The notes below the pieces were generated by a model. That model was not told the origin of the DNA, ran no database searches, and saw only the letters and a list, made by a program, of their open reading frames with translations. A stretch of 64,000 nucleotides of DNA from Pseudoalteromonas luteoviolacea H33-S (GTDB taxonomy: Bacteria > Pseudomonadota > Gammaproteobacteria > Enterobacterales > Alteromonadaceae): assembly GCF_001625695.1 (NCBI RefSeq), contig NZ_AUXY01000100.1, positions 1-64,000 on the forward strand, given 5' to 3'. The stretch's first letter is position 1, and every line of letters begins with the position of its first letter. Of the stretch, positions 50,547 through 58,914 are shown piece by piece. The position numbers and the translations under genes were made by a program.

Positions 50547-51809
50547 TTAAAGACTGATGCCTTTACGCTGTGCTTTTTCTTTTATGAAAGCAGCCCAGCT
50601 GCGAGCAAATCTGCGAGTCTTAGGATCTTCTTGAGCCTTAGTAATCGCACGATAAGCTTGCTTGTACTTTTCTTGATAAAGATAAGCCTCGGCTAAATCA
50701 GAGTAGATTGTACCCTTTTTCTTAGAGCCCAACTCAAGCGCCTTGTTTAAACGAACAACAGCAGCTGCATATTGAAGGTCCTGTAGCAACAAGCTACCTG
50801 CCTTTCTATACATCTCTGCATCGTTATCAAACTTAGCTGCTTCTTCGTAGTACTTCGCTGCTTTGTCAATGTTCTTCGCTTGGTGGAAGTAACTTGCCGT
50901 CGCAGTCACATTTTGCTTAGTGCGCTCAATGTGCTTGTTTTTGATCGCCTTTTCAAACGTAATAGCCGCTTTGTAAGGGATCTCATTCAATGAATAGTAA
51001 CTACCAAGAATCTTGTAGTGGTTCTCTTTTTCGAAATAGCCTTTGTCATATGCAATTTCCATCACAGTTTGACCTTTACGGTACTGCTCTGTCTGCATAT
51101 AGAAAGAACCAAGTTGAGTCCACACTTGCTTATCTTCAGGGAAGATTTTGACAAGCGTTTCTGCAACACTAACTGCATTCTTATACTGCTTTAGCTCAAA
51201 ATAAGAGCCAATTTTCAGCATATAGAAAGATTTGTTAGGTTCTTCTTTATTTAAGGCAATCGCTTGGTCAGCAGGCTCAATTACATCAGCAAACTTTTTA
51301 AGCTCATAGTTTGCTTGTGCAATACGACCGTAAACTTTAGCGTCTTGTTCGCCGGTAAAGTCCATCCAGTCATAATAAGCTTTTTTAGCACCTTCGTACT
51401 GCTCAGTACCTATCAATAGGTCACCGAGAAGCTTCATAAGATCTGCATGATCTTTGAAGTTAAGTACATCAGGCGCAACTGCTTGACGAATATACTTGAT
51501 AGCCGTTTTATACTCTTCTTTCTGAGCATAAAGGTTACCTAGGTAGCGATTAACTGTGGCTCTATCAAAATCGTCGGATGCATCGATTTCCAGAAGTAAA
51601 GTAATTGCTTCATCAACTTTATCTTCGTTGTAAAGGTCAAATGCTTTAATGACCTTTTTACCAACACGCTCGCCCATGACTTGAGTCTTTGCATTTTTAC
51701 GCTCTTCGATCTTTGCTGGATCTGGCGCTGCAATAGCCGCGGTGCTAAGTGCACCGCCAGCTAGTGACATCATCAGAGCAAGAGCTGTTGCTTTTGACAT
51801 TTGCTTCAT
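50547..51809 (-). CDS. TPR-repeat periplasmic protein of the TonB2 operon
   Basis: A 420-residue exported protein with a signal peptide (first ~27 residues, ending IAAPD) and about nine tetratricopeptide repeats over most of its length, for example NRYLGNLYAQKEEYKTAIKY and IGSYFELKQYKNAVSVAETL. Similar TPR proteins accompany ExbB2-ExbD2-TonB2-TtpC operons in Vibrio and Alteromonadales and probably act as partners in the periplasm. GGAGT precedes the ATG. It starts 10 bases after tonB2. Confidence 0.85.
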   Translation of the reverse strand: MKQMSKATALALMMSLAGGALSTAAIAAPDPAKIEERKNAKTQVMGERVGKKVIKAFDLYNEDKVDEAITLLLEIDASDDFDRATVNRYLGNLYAQKEEYKTAIKYIRQAVAPDVLNFKDHADLMKLLGDLLIGTEQYEGAKKAYYDWMDFTGEQDAKVYGRIAQANYELKKFADVIEPADQAIALNKEEPNKSFYMLKIGSYFELKQYKNAVSVAETLVKIFPEDKQVWTQLGSFYMQTEQYRKGQTVMEIAYDKGYFEKENHYKILGSYYSLNEIPYKAAITFEKAIKNKHIERTKQNVTATASYFHQAKNIDKAAKYYEEAAKFDNDAEMYRKAGSLLLQDLQYAAAVVRLNKALELGSKKKGTIYSDLAEAYLYQEKYKQAYRAITKAQEDPKTRRFARSWAAFIKEKAQRKGISL

Positions 51810-51819
51810 ATCTTACTCC

Positions 51820-52434
51820 TTAGTCCTGGTTAAGGTTGAAATCAAGTTGAACCTGGATACCAAATTGCTTCTCCGGTTTCCCGTCAACAATTTTTGGTCT
51901 GTATTTCCACTTACGAAGTGCACGTTGCGCTTCGCGGTTGAAAATACGCTTTGGTTCAGCTGCAATAATTTTAATATCTTCTACACCACCTAGCTCGTTG
52001 ATTGTAAATTCAAGCTGTACCCAGCCTTCTTTACCATCACGCGCAGCTTGCGGTGGGTATTTAGGTTCAATACGAACGATAGGTGTTGCTTCACCATCAC
52101 GACCGAAATCACCCGGGCCACTTAAGCCACCTGCCGTACCACCAATGTTGATGCTAGGCATGTTGAAACCTACAGCACCAGCAGCAGGATTTGACGTCTC
52201 TGGCTGTGGCGGCTGCGGTTTAGGCGGCTGCTTTGGCGGTGGAGGAGGTGGAGGCGGTACACGCTTCCTCTCCTGCACATCTGATTCAGGCGGATTCGAC
52301 ATAATCTCGACTATGATCTCTTCCTTCTGGTTGTCTGCCCTTTCAGCTCCACCGGAGATAAGGTAAGACATGAAGAAAAATAAGCCGAAAGTTACTGCCC
52401 CACCTGCTAGAAGTGAAAACAGAAATCGAATCAT
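51820..52434 (-). CDS. tonB2: TonB2-type energy transducer
   Basis: A 204-residue protein with an N-terminal transmembrane anchor (about 5-27), a Pro-rich linker (PPPPPPPPKQPPKPQPPQPE, about 60-80) and a C-terminal TonB domain (about 115-204) with YPPQAARDGKEGWVQLEF and ALRKWKYRP. The short Pro-rich part is typical of TonB2 proteins. Its start overlaps the exbD2 stop. It delivers energy to TonB-dependent outer-membrane receptors. Confidence 0.93.
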   Translation of the reverse strand: MIRFLFSLLAGGAVTFGLFFFMSYLISGGAERADNQKEEIIVEIMSNPPESDVQERKRVPPPPPPPPKQPPKPQPPQPETSNPAAGAVGFNMPSINIGGTAGGLSGPGDFGRDGEATPIVRIEPKYPPQAARDGKEGWVQLEFTINELGGVEDIKIIAAEPKRIFNREAQRALRKWKYRPKIVDGKPEKQFGIQVQLDFNLNQD

Positions 52435-52838
52435 TACTTAGCTCCAGCTATTGAAATCTTCAGTGCGTCATCAGTCGCCTTGATTTGGTCCATTACCTTC
52501 ACAACAACACCGTGCTTAGCGCCTTTATCCGCTTGGATAATGACTGTTTCAGTCTGTTGTTCAGCTAATAGGTTCTCAAGGTTAGCGCTCACACGCTCAA
52601 CATCAACCTGACGCTTGTCCATCCAAATCTCACCGTTTTCACGGATGGCGATAAAGATGTTTGCATTTTTCTTAGTTTGAGCCTGTGCAGCTTTTGGCTT
52701 TTTAACTTCAATGCCTGCCTCTTTTACAAAAGAGGTAGTTACGATGAAGAAGATCAACATGATGAATACGATGTCAAGCATCGGCGTCATATCTACTGCT
52801 GCTTCTTCTTCTTCACGAAAACGCTGTTTACGTGCCAT
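52434..52838 (-). CDS. exbD2: ExbD2-type proton channel subunit
   Basis: A 134-residue ExbD/TolR protein. One transmembrane helix (DMTPMLDIVFIMLIFFIVTT, about 16-35) carries the essential Asp of MLD, followed by a periplasmic domain. It lies between exbB2 and tonB2 (14-base gap and one-base overlap). Confidence 0.95.
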   Translation of the reverse strand: MARKQRFREEEEAAVDMTPMLDIVFIMLIFFIVTTSFVKEAGIEVKKPKAAQAQTKKNANIFIAIRENGEIWMDKRQVDVERVSANLENLLAEQQTETVIIQADKGAKHGVVVKVMDQIKATDDALKISIAGAK

Positions 52839-52852
52839 ATTTATATCTCTCT

Positions 52853-53377
52853 CTAGTGATGTGGCAAGCTATCGATTAGTTTTTCTTTAGCCATTTTTGC
52901 TCTCGCCTCAAGACGAGTGCTAAAGAATACACCTGATAGTGCCGCAACCATTCCAGCCATTGTTGGTATCGTTGCCATTGAAATGCCTGACGCCATCAAA
53001 CGCGGATTACCTGTACCTTGTGTAGCCATGGTTTCAAAAACTGAAATCATACCTGTTACTGTACCTAGTAGACCGATTAATGGACACATTGCAACCAATG
53101 TCTTGATAATCAACATACGCTCATCTAATTTTTCAGACGCTTCAGAAACCCATGTTTCACGGATTCTGTGTGCGTACCAAGATGTAGTATCTTGGCGGGC
53201 ATCCCACTTAGTTACAATCCCCTTATGCATTCTAGGGAACTCAACTAGTAGGAACCAATAGCGCTCAATCATTAATACCCACATAAGAAAGAGTGCCATT
53301 GCGACAACGATCAATACGTTACCGCCTGTAGCAACAAAATCCCTGATAGATTCCCACGTCTCCACCAGGACTAGCAT
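52853..53377 (-). CDS. exbB2: ExbB2-type proton channel subunit
   Basis: A 174-residue MotA/TolQ/ExbB protein with three transmembrane helices (about 17-38, 90-118 and 135-155). The channel motif GLLGTVTGMISVFE is near 98. It is compact, as ExbB2 proteins are. Its start overlaps the stop of the long TtpC-like gene. It forms the motor with ExbD2. Confidence 0.95.
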   Translation of the reverse strand: MLVLVETWESIRDFVATGGNVLIVVAMALFLMWVLMIERYWFLLVEFPRMHKGIVTKWDARQDTTSWYAHRIRETWVSEASEKLDERMLIIKTLVAMCPLIGLLGTVTGMISVFETMATQGTGNPRLMASGISMATIPTMAGMVAALSGVFFSTRLEARAKMAKEKLIDSLPHH

Positions 53378-54741
53378 TATGCTTTCTCCTTCTCCGCGTG
53401 CGCAGCTACGATACCCGCGCTTTGCTCGTCAAGAATGTGTAGGATTGATTTACTACGACCAGCAACGATTGCGTGAAGTAGGATTAATGGTAGTGCTGCA
53501 ATTAGACCAAGCGCTGTAGTAACAAGTGCTAGAGAGATGTTACCTGCCATGATCTTCGGATCACCAGTACCGAATAGAGTGATTGATTCGAACGTCAAGA
53601 TCATACCAACAACCGTACCTAGTAGACCTAGTAGTGGTGCGATAGCTGCAAGGATCTTGATGATGTTGATACCAGCTTCGATGCGAGGCGTTTCACGTAG
53701 AATTGCTTCGTCAAGTTTAAGCTCAAGGTTTTCAACGTCTTGATTCTTGTTATCATGGTACACTTTCAAGATACGACCAAGAGGGTTGTTATCTGTTGGG
53801 TTGCTAGCGTTCTTGATTTGAGATTTGATCTTCGCACCAACAAGCATTAGGTCAACAAAACGTACCAATGCAATAAGAGCACCTAGTGCTAGTAATGCAG
53901 TGATGATGTAACCTACAGTGTCACCTTGGTGCCAACGCTCTTCAACACTTGCTTTTTGCGTGTTTAGACGAAGGATAGCGCCACGAGTTGGGTCAACTAC
54001 GAAAGGAACAAAGCCAGTTGCAGGTGTATTTAGTAAATCACCAATTGTAGCAACAACGTTTGATGCAGGCTGCTTACCTAAAGGAACGATTGATTTGTTC
54101 TCTGCATCGTATACAACGTAACCATCTTGAGTGATTAGGTTAAAGTTACCAATACGAGTAACAGACTTAACATTGATGTCACCGCTTAGCTCAGCTACTT
54201 CAGCTTCAAAAGTAGAAGTCTTTGCAGATTCAGTCATTTCAGTTTGGAATGCAATCCAAAGGTCTTCTAGCTCACGTGTCGTTGGTAGCTCTTTAGCAGC
54301 AGCTAGTGAACGAAGAACTTCTGCACGTCCTGGCTTTTCAGCACTAACGATTGACGCTTCGATTGAACCGATAGCATCTGCAGCTGAACGACGAACAACA
54401 CCGAACATCTCACCTAGAGTACCCTGTGCATTTACAAGCTCAGTCTCTTTATCTGCAAGTGTCACTTCGTTTTGCTTGAACTGTTTGTTCAGACGCTCAC
54501 CACGTGCTTTTTCAGCAGCAAGGTCACGCTTAGCTTTGTTAAGAAGTGCTTGCTTGTCTGCGCGATCAGACAAGAACTCTTGCTCACGAGCTTTGTTAAT
54601 TTTACCTTCAGAGATACGGTTTTGCTTAACTTGCTCAAGGATCTGATCTAGTGCTTCCGTGTTTGCGTGTGCATTCAACGCGGCACCAGCAGAAACGGTT
54701 AATGCTGCAGCAACTGCAAAACCTTTAAATAGTTTCTTCAT
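53377..54741 (-). CDS. ttpC: TtpC-like MotA/TolQ/ExbB protein with long periplasmic domain
   Basis: A 454-residue protein with a signal peptide (ending NAHA, about 26), a periplasmic coiled-coil part (about 30-120, Lys/Glu-rich), a small domain (about 130-260) and a C-terminal ExbB-like membrane domain (about 270-450) with GLLGTVVGMILTFESITLFG. In Vibrio, TtpC is the fourth essential member of the TonB2 complex. The order and domain layout match. Confidence 0.92.
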   Translation of the reverse strand: MKKLFKGFAVAAALTVSAGAALNAHANTEALDQILEQVKQNRISEGKINKAREQEFLSDRADKQALLNKAKRDLAAEKARGERLNKQFKQNEVTLADKETELVNAQGTLGEMFGVVRRSAADAIGSIEASIVSAEKPGRAEVLRSLAAAKELPTTRELEDLWIAFQTEMTESAKTSTFEAEVAELSGDINVKSVTRIGNFNLITQDGYVVYDAENKSIVPLGKQPASNVVATIGDLLNTPATGFVPFVVDPTRGAILRLNTQKASVEERWHQGDTVGYIITALLALGALIALVRFVDLMLVGAKIKSQIKNASNPTDNNPLGRILKVYHDNKNQDVENLELKLDEAILRETPRIEAGINIIKILAAIAPLLGLLGTVVGMILTFESITLFGTGDPKIMAGNISLALVTTALGLIAALPLILLHAIVAGRSKSILHILDEQSAGIVAAHAEKEKA

Positions 54742-54747
54742 GTTTTA

Positions 54748-55518
54748 TTACTCCGCGCCGAAAATAGGAAGTTTAACTAGTTCAGGAGCAGCCTGACCAC
54801 GTGCGATACGGATCATGTCTTTAACAGGCTTAAGGTACTCTTCACCTAGCGATTGCCACTGTTTTGCACTGTTGTCCCAAACCCATGCATTCTTTTGATC
54901 GAATGACTGAGCAACATATGCAATACGACCTAGACGTGCGAAGTCAACGTTGATGTTCTTACCGTTGATTTCCAGTGAACCTTGAGAAGCAGTCATTGCA
55001 GTACCGTAAGCAGTTTCAACTGTGTATGCTTCAAGTACTTGACGGAATTTCTCAGAAGTGGTTACTTTTGCGTTAGAAAGTGTTACGCGTAGTCTTTCAA
55101 CACGCTCTAAACGCTTTTCTGTATCAAACGGGACGTCCGCTTTGATGAATTGCTCGAGTGTATCAATCATGCGATACATCAAAGGCACAACGTCTTGCTT
55201 AGTTTTATCAACTGTTGCGATCTGACGCTCTAGAGACTCAATGTTTGCATTTTGGTCCGCTACCAAACGTGCAACGTGGTCGTTGTATACTTTTAGAAGC
55301 TCTGTTTCATCTACAGTCGTACGGTAATCAGCAATCATGTCGATTGACTGACTGTAAATGTTATCAACTTTTTCTTGAGACTTTTGAGCAGCCTTTTGAG
55401 TTTGCTGACCTACTTTCTGTATGTCATTCAAAGGATCTGCCATCACATTGCTGCTTGCAAATGCTGCTGCGCCAAATAACGCTGAAGCTACAAGACTCTT
55501 TCTGATTTTAACAGACAT
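54748..55518 (-). CDS. DUF3450 family periplasmic protein
   Basis: A 256-residue exported protein with a signal peptide (MSVKIRKSLVASALFGAAAF onwards to VMA) and a long coiled-coil region (about 30-120). A smaller C-terminal part has QGSLEINGKNINVDFARLGR and KNAWVWDNSAKQW. DUF3450 genes characteristically precede ttpC-exbB2-exbD2-tonB2. ATG 55518 is chosen because the signal peptide begins there; the frame opens 16 codons upstream. It is the first gene of the six-gene operon. Confidence 0.9.
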   Translation of the reverse strand: MSVKIRKSLVASALFGAAAFASSNVMADPLNDIQKVGQQTQKAAQKSQEKVDNIYSQSIDMIADYRTTVDETELLKVYNDHVARLVADQNANIESLERQIATVDKTKQDVVPLMYRMIDTLEQFIKADVPFDTEKRLERVERLRVTLSNAKVTTSEKFRQVLEAYTVETAYGTAMTASQGSLEINGKNINVDFARLGRIAYVAQSFDQKNAWVWDNSAKQWQSLGEEYLKPVKDMIRIARGQAAPELVKLPIFGAE

Positions 55519-55903
55519 AGTTCCCAACCAATTAAGTAATGTTACTTTTATAATTTTTGCACTCAACTAAAGAAGAGTACCCCGGATACCTTTTTAGAAG
55601 TATCAACCGTGCAATAATGCTAAATGCATTTGCCCATGTCAACTTCATGTTCAAAACTAATTTTGCATCACCACTTTTAATAAATTGAAATAAAACATTG
55701 CATTAACAACAAAACAAAGAAAAAAAACTTAAATCACTTACTTTTCATACACAAAGCAACTTAATTAACAATTTATTACAGTCGAAAATTAACCAAAGCT
55801 AGCTTAAAAACACGTTTCAATATGCAATTTTGGCTTTATAATTCATTGCTTTAGGCCAATTTTGCTGTAAAAAAGAATTGCATATAACACAATATTATCA
55901 ACT
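55519..55903. other. Upstream region of the TonB2-type operon
   Basis: About 385 AT-rich bases without a gene. No clear Fur box or strong promoter pair was found, although such operons are often iron- or substrate-regulated. Confidence 0.5.
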
Positions 55904-56563
55904 CTAAAAATTATTTTTACTTCGTAAGTATTCACATAATGCAATGATATTAAGAAAAAACTCATTTAAAAACAGTGATAAATGATAACCATCGACTAAA
56001 CCATGGTGTACCTCTATCGATACAGGTAAACGATTTTCTTCTATATTAAATTTTCCAAAAACAACCTTAGGTATGCCTAAATTATCTCCATTATGCCTAG
56101 CATGCTTAAATCCAGATATATCAAACCAAGGTAAAATGGAAACAAATACCAAATCAACATTGCCACTATAAGATAAAAAATCATCGCTCAAAAGTGGTTG
56201 TCCAAGTCCTCTTTGCTTCTTCTCTTTATTTTTTGTGACAAACTCATCAACGGTGTTGGCGTTATCTAACAGAATAAAACGGAAAGTTTTATCCTCTGCT
56301 AAAAATGTACTACTTATCGCGACTTTTTCAACATCTATCGGTAGCTGATCAACAATCCGAAAGCGCATAAAATCACATGACTGGAGGGCTTGACTCAAGC
56401 AATAGAGATAACAATCAGTAAAAGAAATATTGGCAGCTTTAGCGTCTGCATAAAGCGTGTGGGTATCAACAGAAGTGACAAGATTGAAATTAGGGTCTTC
56501 AAAATGCTGATAGAATTTAAAGTGTTCAGCACGTTCCCACTTAGATAGATCTATTGTTTTCAT
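55904..56563 (-). CDS. Chloramphenicol acetyltransferase-like protein (CatA family)
   Basis: A 219-residue CAT-fold protein. The catalytic signature HHGLVDGYH (about 186-194) matches the HHxxxDG of type A CAT. The region FDISGFKHARHNGDNLGIP and VVFGKF follow the family pattern, and the length equals classical CAT (about 219). It could acetylate chloramphenicol or another hydroxyl substrate; activity cannot be read from sequence. It is a single gene downstream of the leucine dehydrogenase terminator. No mobile-element sequence is adjacent. Confidence 0.85.
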   Translation of the reverse strand: MKTIDLSKWERAEHFKFYQHFEDPNFNLVTSVDTHTLYADAKAANISFTDCYLYCLSQALQSCDFMRFRIVDQLPIDVEKVAISSTFLAEDKTFRFILLDNANTVDEFVTKNKEKKQRGLGQPLLSDDFLSYSGNVDLVFVSILPWFDISGFKHARHNGDNLGIPKVVFGKFNIEENRLPVSIEVHHGLVDGYHLSLFLNEFFLNIIALCEYLRSKNNF

Positions 56564-56574
56564 AGGTTACTGCA

Positions 56575-56600
56575 ATAAAAAAGGGCGTAAAACGCCCTTA
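56575..56600 (-). terminator. Terminator of leucine dehydrogenase gene
   Basis: On the minus strand AAGGGCG, a four-base loop and CGCCCTT are followed by six T, just past the stop at 56624. Confidence 0.9.
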
Positions 56601-56623
56601 ATTATAGCTGTAATCTAGTTAGA

Positions 56624-57664
56624 TTATAGCCCGTTTTCTATGATTTCTTGAGCAAGCTCATCCGCTATGATGTGCGTAGACTTCTGCTCTTCATCAGAAC
56701 GCTTGAAGATCTCAGCCAATGTATCGTATATACCTTCTACATGTTTTGTAGAAAGGGCTTCATCATAGCCTTCAGGCTTAGTCTCATAGTATACGTTGAT
56801 AATACCACCAGCATTGATCACATAATCCGGAGCATACAATACGCCTTTTTCACGCAATACATCACCATGTCTTGGCTCTGCTAATTGGTTATTAGCACAA
56901 CCTGCAATAATAGAAGCTTTAATGCGTGGGATTGTCTCATCGTTAATAGTCGCGCCTAGTGCACAAGGTGCATAAACATCGACATCTAGGTCATAGATCT
57001 CATCAATAGCAACCGCTGTTGCACCAAAATCATTTACCACACGTGCTACCGACTCTTCATTGATATCAGTAACAAATAACTCTGCACCAGCTTCGTGAAG
57101 GTATCTACATAGTGTATATGCCACTGCACCTAGGCCTTGAACTGACACTTTTACACCAGATAAATCTTGATGACCAAACTTATGCTGATATGCAGCTTTC
57201 ACACCTAAGAAAGTACCAAGCGCAGTAAATGGCGATGGGTTACCACTTTTGCCCTCTAAGCCAAGCACATAGTTTGTTTCTTTATGCATCATCATAACAT
57301 CACCAGTTGTGATGTTTACGTCTTCAGCTGAGTAGTAGCTACCGCCTAGTCTCTCTAAATGCTTGCCAAATGCTCTAAATAGCGCTTCCGATTTAACTGT
57401 TTTTGCATCACCAATGATGACTGATTTACCACCACCAAATGGCAAACGCGCAACGGCATTTTTGTATGTCATGCCTTTTGATAAGCGAAGTACGTCATAC
57501 ACTGCATCTTGATCTTCTGCATAATCCCATAGACGACAACCACCTACAGCAGGGCCTAGTTTAGTACTATGAACCGCGATAATTGCTTTTAAGCCCGACT
57601 CTTTATCCGAGCAAAACACGACTTGCTCATGGTTATCAAATTCAACTTGGTTAAATACAGCCAC
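56624..57664 (-). CDS. ldh: Leucine dehydrogenase (Glu/Leu/Phe/Val dehydrogenase family)
   Basis: A 346-residue NAD-dependent enzyme that deaminates branched-chain amino acids to 2-oxo acids. The catalytic Lys lies in LPFGGGKSVIIGD (about 75-87), with GPAVGGCRLW and the Rossmann motif VQGLGAVAYTLCRYL (about 170-184). GTG 57664 (VAVFNQVEFDNHEQ) is chosen because GGAG lies 10 bases upstream and homologues start there; the frame opens at TTG 57694. An operator-like palindrome lies about 230 bases upstream. Confidence 0.93.
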   Translation of the reverse strand: MAVFNQVEFDNHEQVVFCSDKESGLKAIIAVHSTKLGPAVGGCRLWDYAEDQDAVYDVLRLSKGMTYKNAVARLPFGGGKSVIIGDAKTVKSEALFRAFGKHLERLGGSYYSAEDVNITTGDVMMMHKETNYVLGLEGKSGNPSPFTALGTFLGVKAAYQHKFGHQDLSGVKVSVQGLGAVAYTLCRYLHEAGAELFVTDINEESVARVVNDFGATAVAIDEIYDLDVDVYAPCALGATINDETIPRIKASIIAGCANNQLAEPRHGDVLREKGVLYAPDYVINAGGIINVYYETKPEGYDEALSTKHVEGIYDTLAEIFKRSDEEQKSTHIIADELAQEIIENGL

Positions 57665-57891
57665 TTTGATTATTCTCCGATTTTTGTCTGACAAAGTCAG
57701 ATAGCGCTGAAATTGCGCCTGACTCTATCATTAACTATTTAGGCAATCCAGCAAATGAGATGATCTAAGCTAACATACGAAACAAAGTACATATATAAAC
57801 TAAAATAATATAAAATATTGATTAAATAATTCATTCAAACTCAAATTTAAAACATCTTTAATTAAAATTATCTCAATTTCTTATAGTATCT

Positions 57892-57909
57892 GTTTACGTA
57901 AACGTAAAG
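57892..57909. promoter_or_regulatory. Operator-like palindrome upstream of leucine dehydrogenase
   Basis: GTTTACGTAAACGTAAAG is identical over 18 bases to the element at 26015-26032 in front of gltB. It contains the palindrome GTTTACGTAAAC. LiuR is the likely regulator by analogy with branched-chain amino acid regulons; this is inference. Confidence 0.6.
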
Positions 57910-58121
57910 CAAGATACCCTTGTAAGTATAAATTTACATTTTTGAGTTTACAAAGATATTACCTAGAAAAGTTACATACCAAAACACCAGTGGCTATCCA
58001 TTTTTTGTCACTAAATTGCCATTTCAATAAAAAGCAGCAACAAACTCTTTGTTTTTTGCTTTACACATGGGAGAGCTTTGCGTGTGCACATGACACCTTA
58101 ACTACGCACACTCTCTAATAA

Positions 58122-58236
58122 GCTTTTCCTGATTTAATTAGGCCATTAAAACGCTTGAGGACAGTATCTCGACCAATAAAGCTTTACCGAATAACAATAC
58201 CTTTTCACCCACCTTTCAAGCTTGGATGCCGTTATT
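58122..58236 (-). pseudogene. Fragment of a class I fumarase gene
   Basis: On the minus strand one frame reads VNNGIQA, stop, KVGEKVLLFGKALL, and the next reads GRDTVLKRFNGLIKSGK. Together they align with DDIQDWKMGETVLLSGKILT and GRDAAHKRLQEMINSGEG of the intact fumarase at 58915-60441. A TGG-to-TGA change and a one-base deletion break the frame. Neighbouring sequence on both sides shows no further similarity, so only a short relic remains. Confidence 0.75.
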
Positions 58237-58587
58237 CACAATAAGAAATGAACATACATTTCAGTCAGCCTCATTTCATCTACAGAGTAAGATTACTAAC
58301 AGATAATCAGTTTGAGAGCCGATAAGCTCAGTAATGCAGCTTGCAAATAAACTATTCATTATGAAGTGAGTCAATTGACATTTCCTCGGCCATTTTCAGG
58401 GTATTTGAAGTTAAGCTTTGGAGGAGCTGAAAAAGAACCTGTTCACGCGATCTTATTCGCGACACCATAGAACAGCATGCTCAGAACACTATATACATCT
58501 GTGTCGACGTAGGAGAAGTATGGCAACAAACAATTTAGGCTATTCATTACGGGTTAAAAACCAACCTGTACAAAATAACAGCCTTTA
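58237..58587. other. Intergenic region before the small peptide gene
   Basis: About 350 bases. A 23-codon frame at 58520-58591 (MATNNLGYSLRVKNQP...) has AGGAG 5 bases upstream of its ATG, but no known similarity and no promoter nearby, so it is not called as a gene. Nothing else was recognised. Confidence 0.4.
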
Positions 58588-58617
58588 TTGACAATATTTG
58601 CACGATATTGATATAAA
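58588..58617 (+). promoter_or_regulatory. Promoter of the small peptide gene
   Basis: A perfect TTGACA (58588-58593) is followed after 18 bases by TATAAA (58612-58617). The leader to the ATG at 58687 is about 65 bases and very AT-rich. Confidence 0.7.
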
Positions 58618-58686
58618 AATACGGCTTAACCAACAGTTAAGTTAATATAATAACTATTAAAATTATAACTTTTAAAGGAAATGATT

Positions 58687-58863
58687 ATGAAAATTAAGTT
58701 ATCAAAAAAATCTCTAAAGTCGCTCGCATTGCAGGATTCAGCAATTGACCAAAAAAGAACTCAATTCATTGCAGGTGGTTTTGAGCCACCGGTTATTGTA
58801 CTGCCAGATGTCACAGACACTCCAAGATGCCGTAAAATTACATTCAACTCGCAATGTTGTTAA
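58687..58863 (+). CDS. Small double-glycine leader peptide (putative RiPP/secreted peptide precursor)
   Basis: A 58-residue peptide with AAGGA 7 bases before the ATG (58687; an ATG two codons upstream is too close to the ribosome site). The leader KLSKKSLKSLALQDSAI runs to TQFIAGG (about 27-33). A 25-residue Pro/Thr/Cys-containing core ends NSQCC. The leader pattern matches the gene at 11599 (KLQKK, K-x-L, T-x-x-IAGG), and both cores end with or near a CC pair. No maturation or export gene is adjacent. Confidence 0.65.
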   Translation: MKIKLSKKSLKSLALQDSAIDQKRTQFIAGGFEPPVIVLPDVTDTPRCRKITFNSQCC

Positions 58864-58877
58864 CTGCTTTCTAAAGT

Positions 58878-58897
58878 AGGGCGGTATTGACCGCCCT
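58878..58897. terminator. Hairpin between the peptide gene and fumarase
   Basis: AGGGCGGT, ATTG loop and ACCGCCCT form a perfect 8-bp stem between convergent genes. The T tracts are weak (TTATGATTT on the plus strand, ACTTT on the minus strand). Confidence 0.65.
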
Positions 58898-58914
58898 TAT
58901 GATTTACCGGCTTT

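Noticed and set aside
58520..58591. 23-codon frame with a good ribosome site
   Set aside because: Very short, no promoter and no similarity; reported only within the gap entry.
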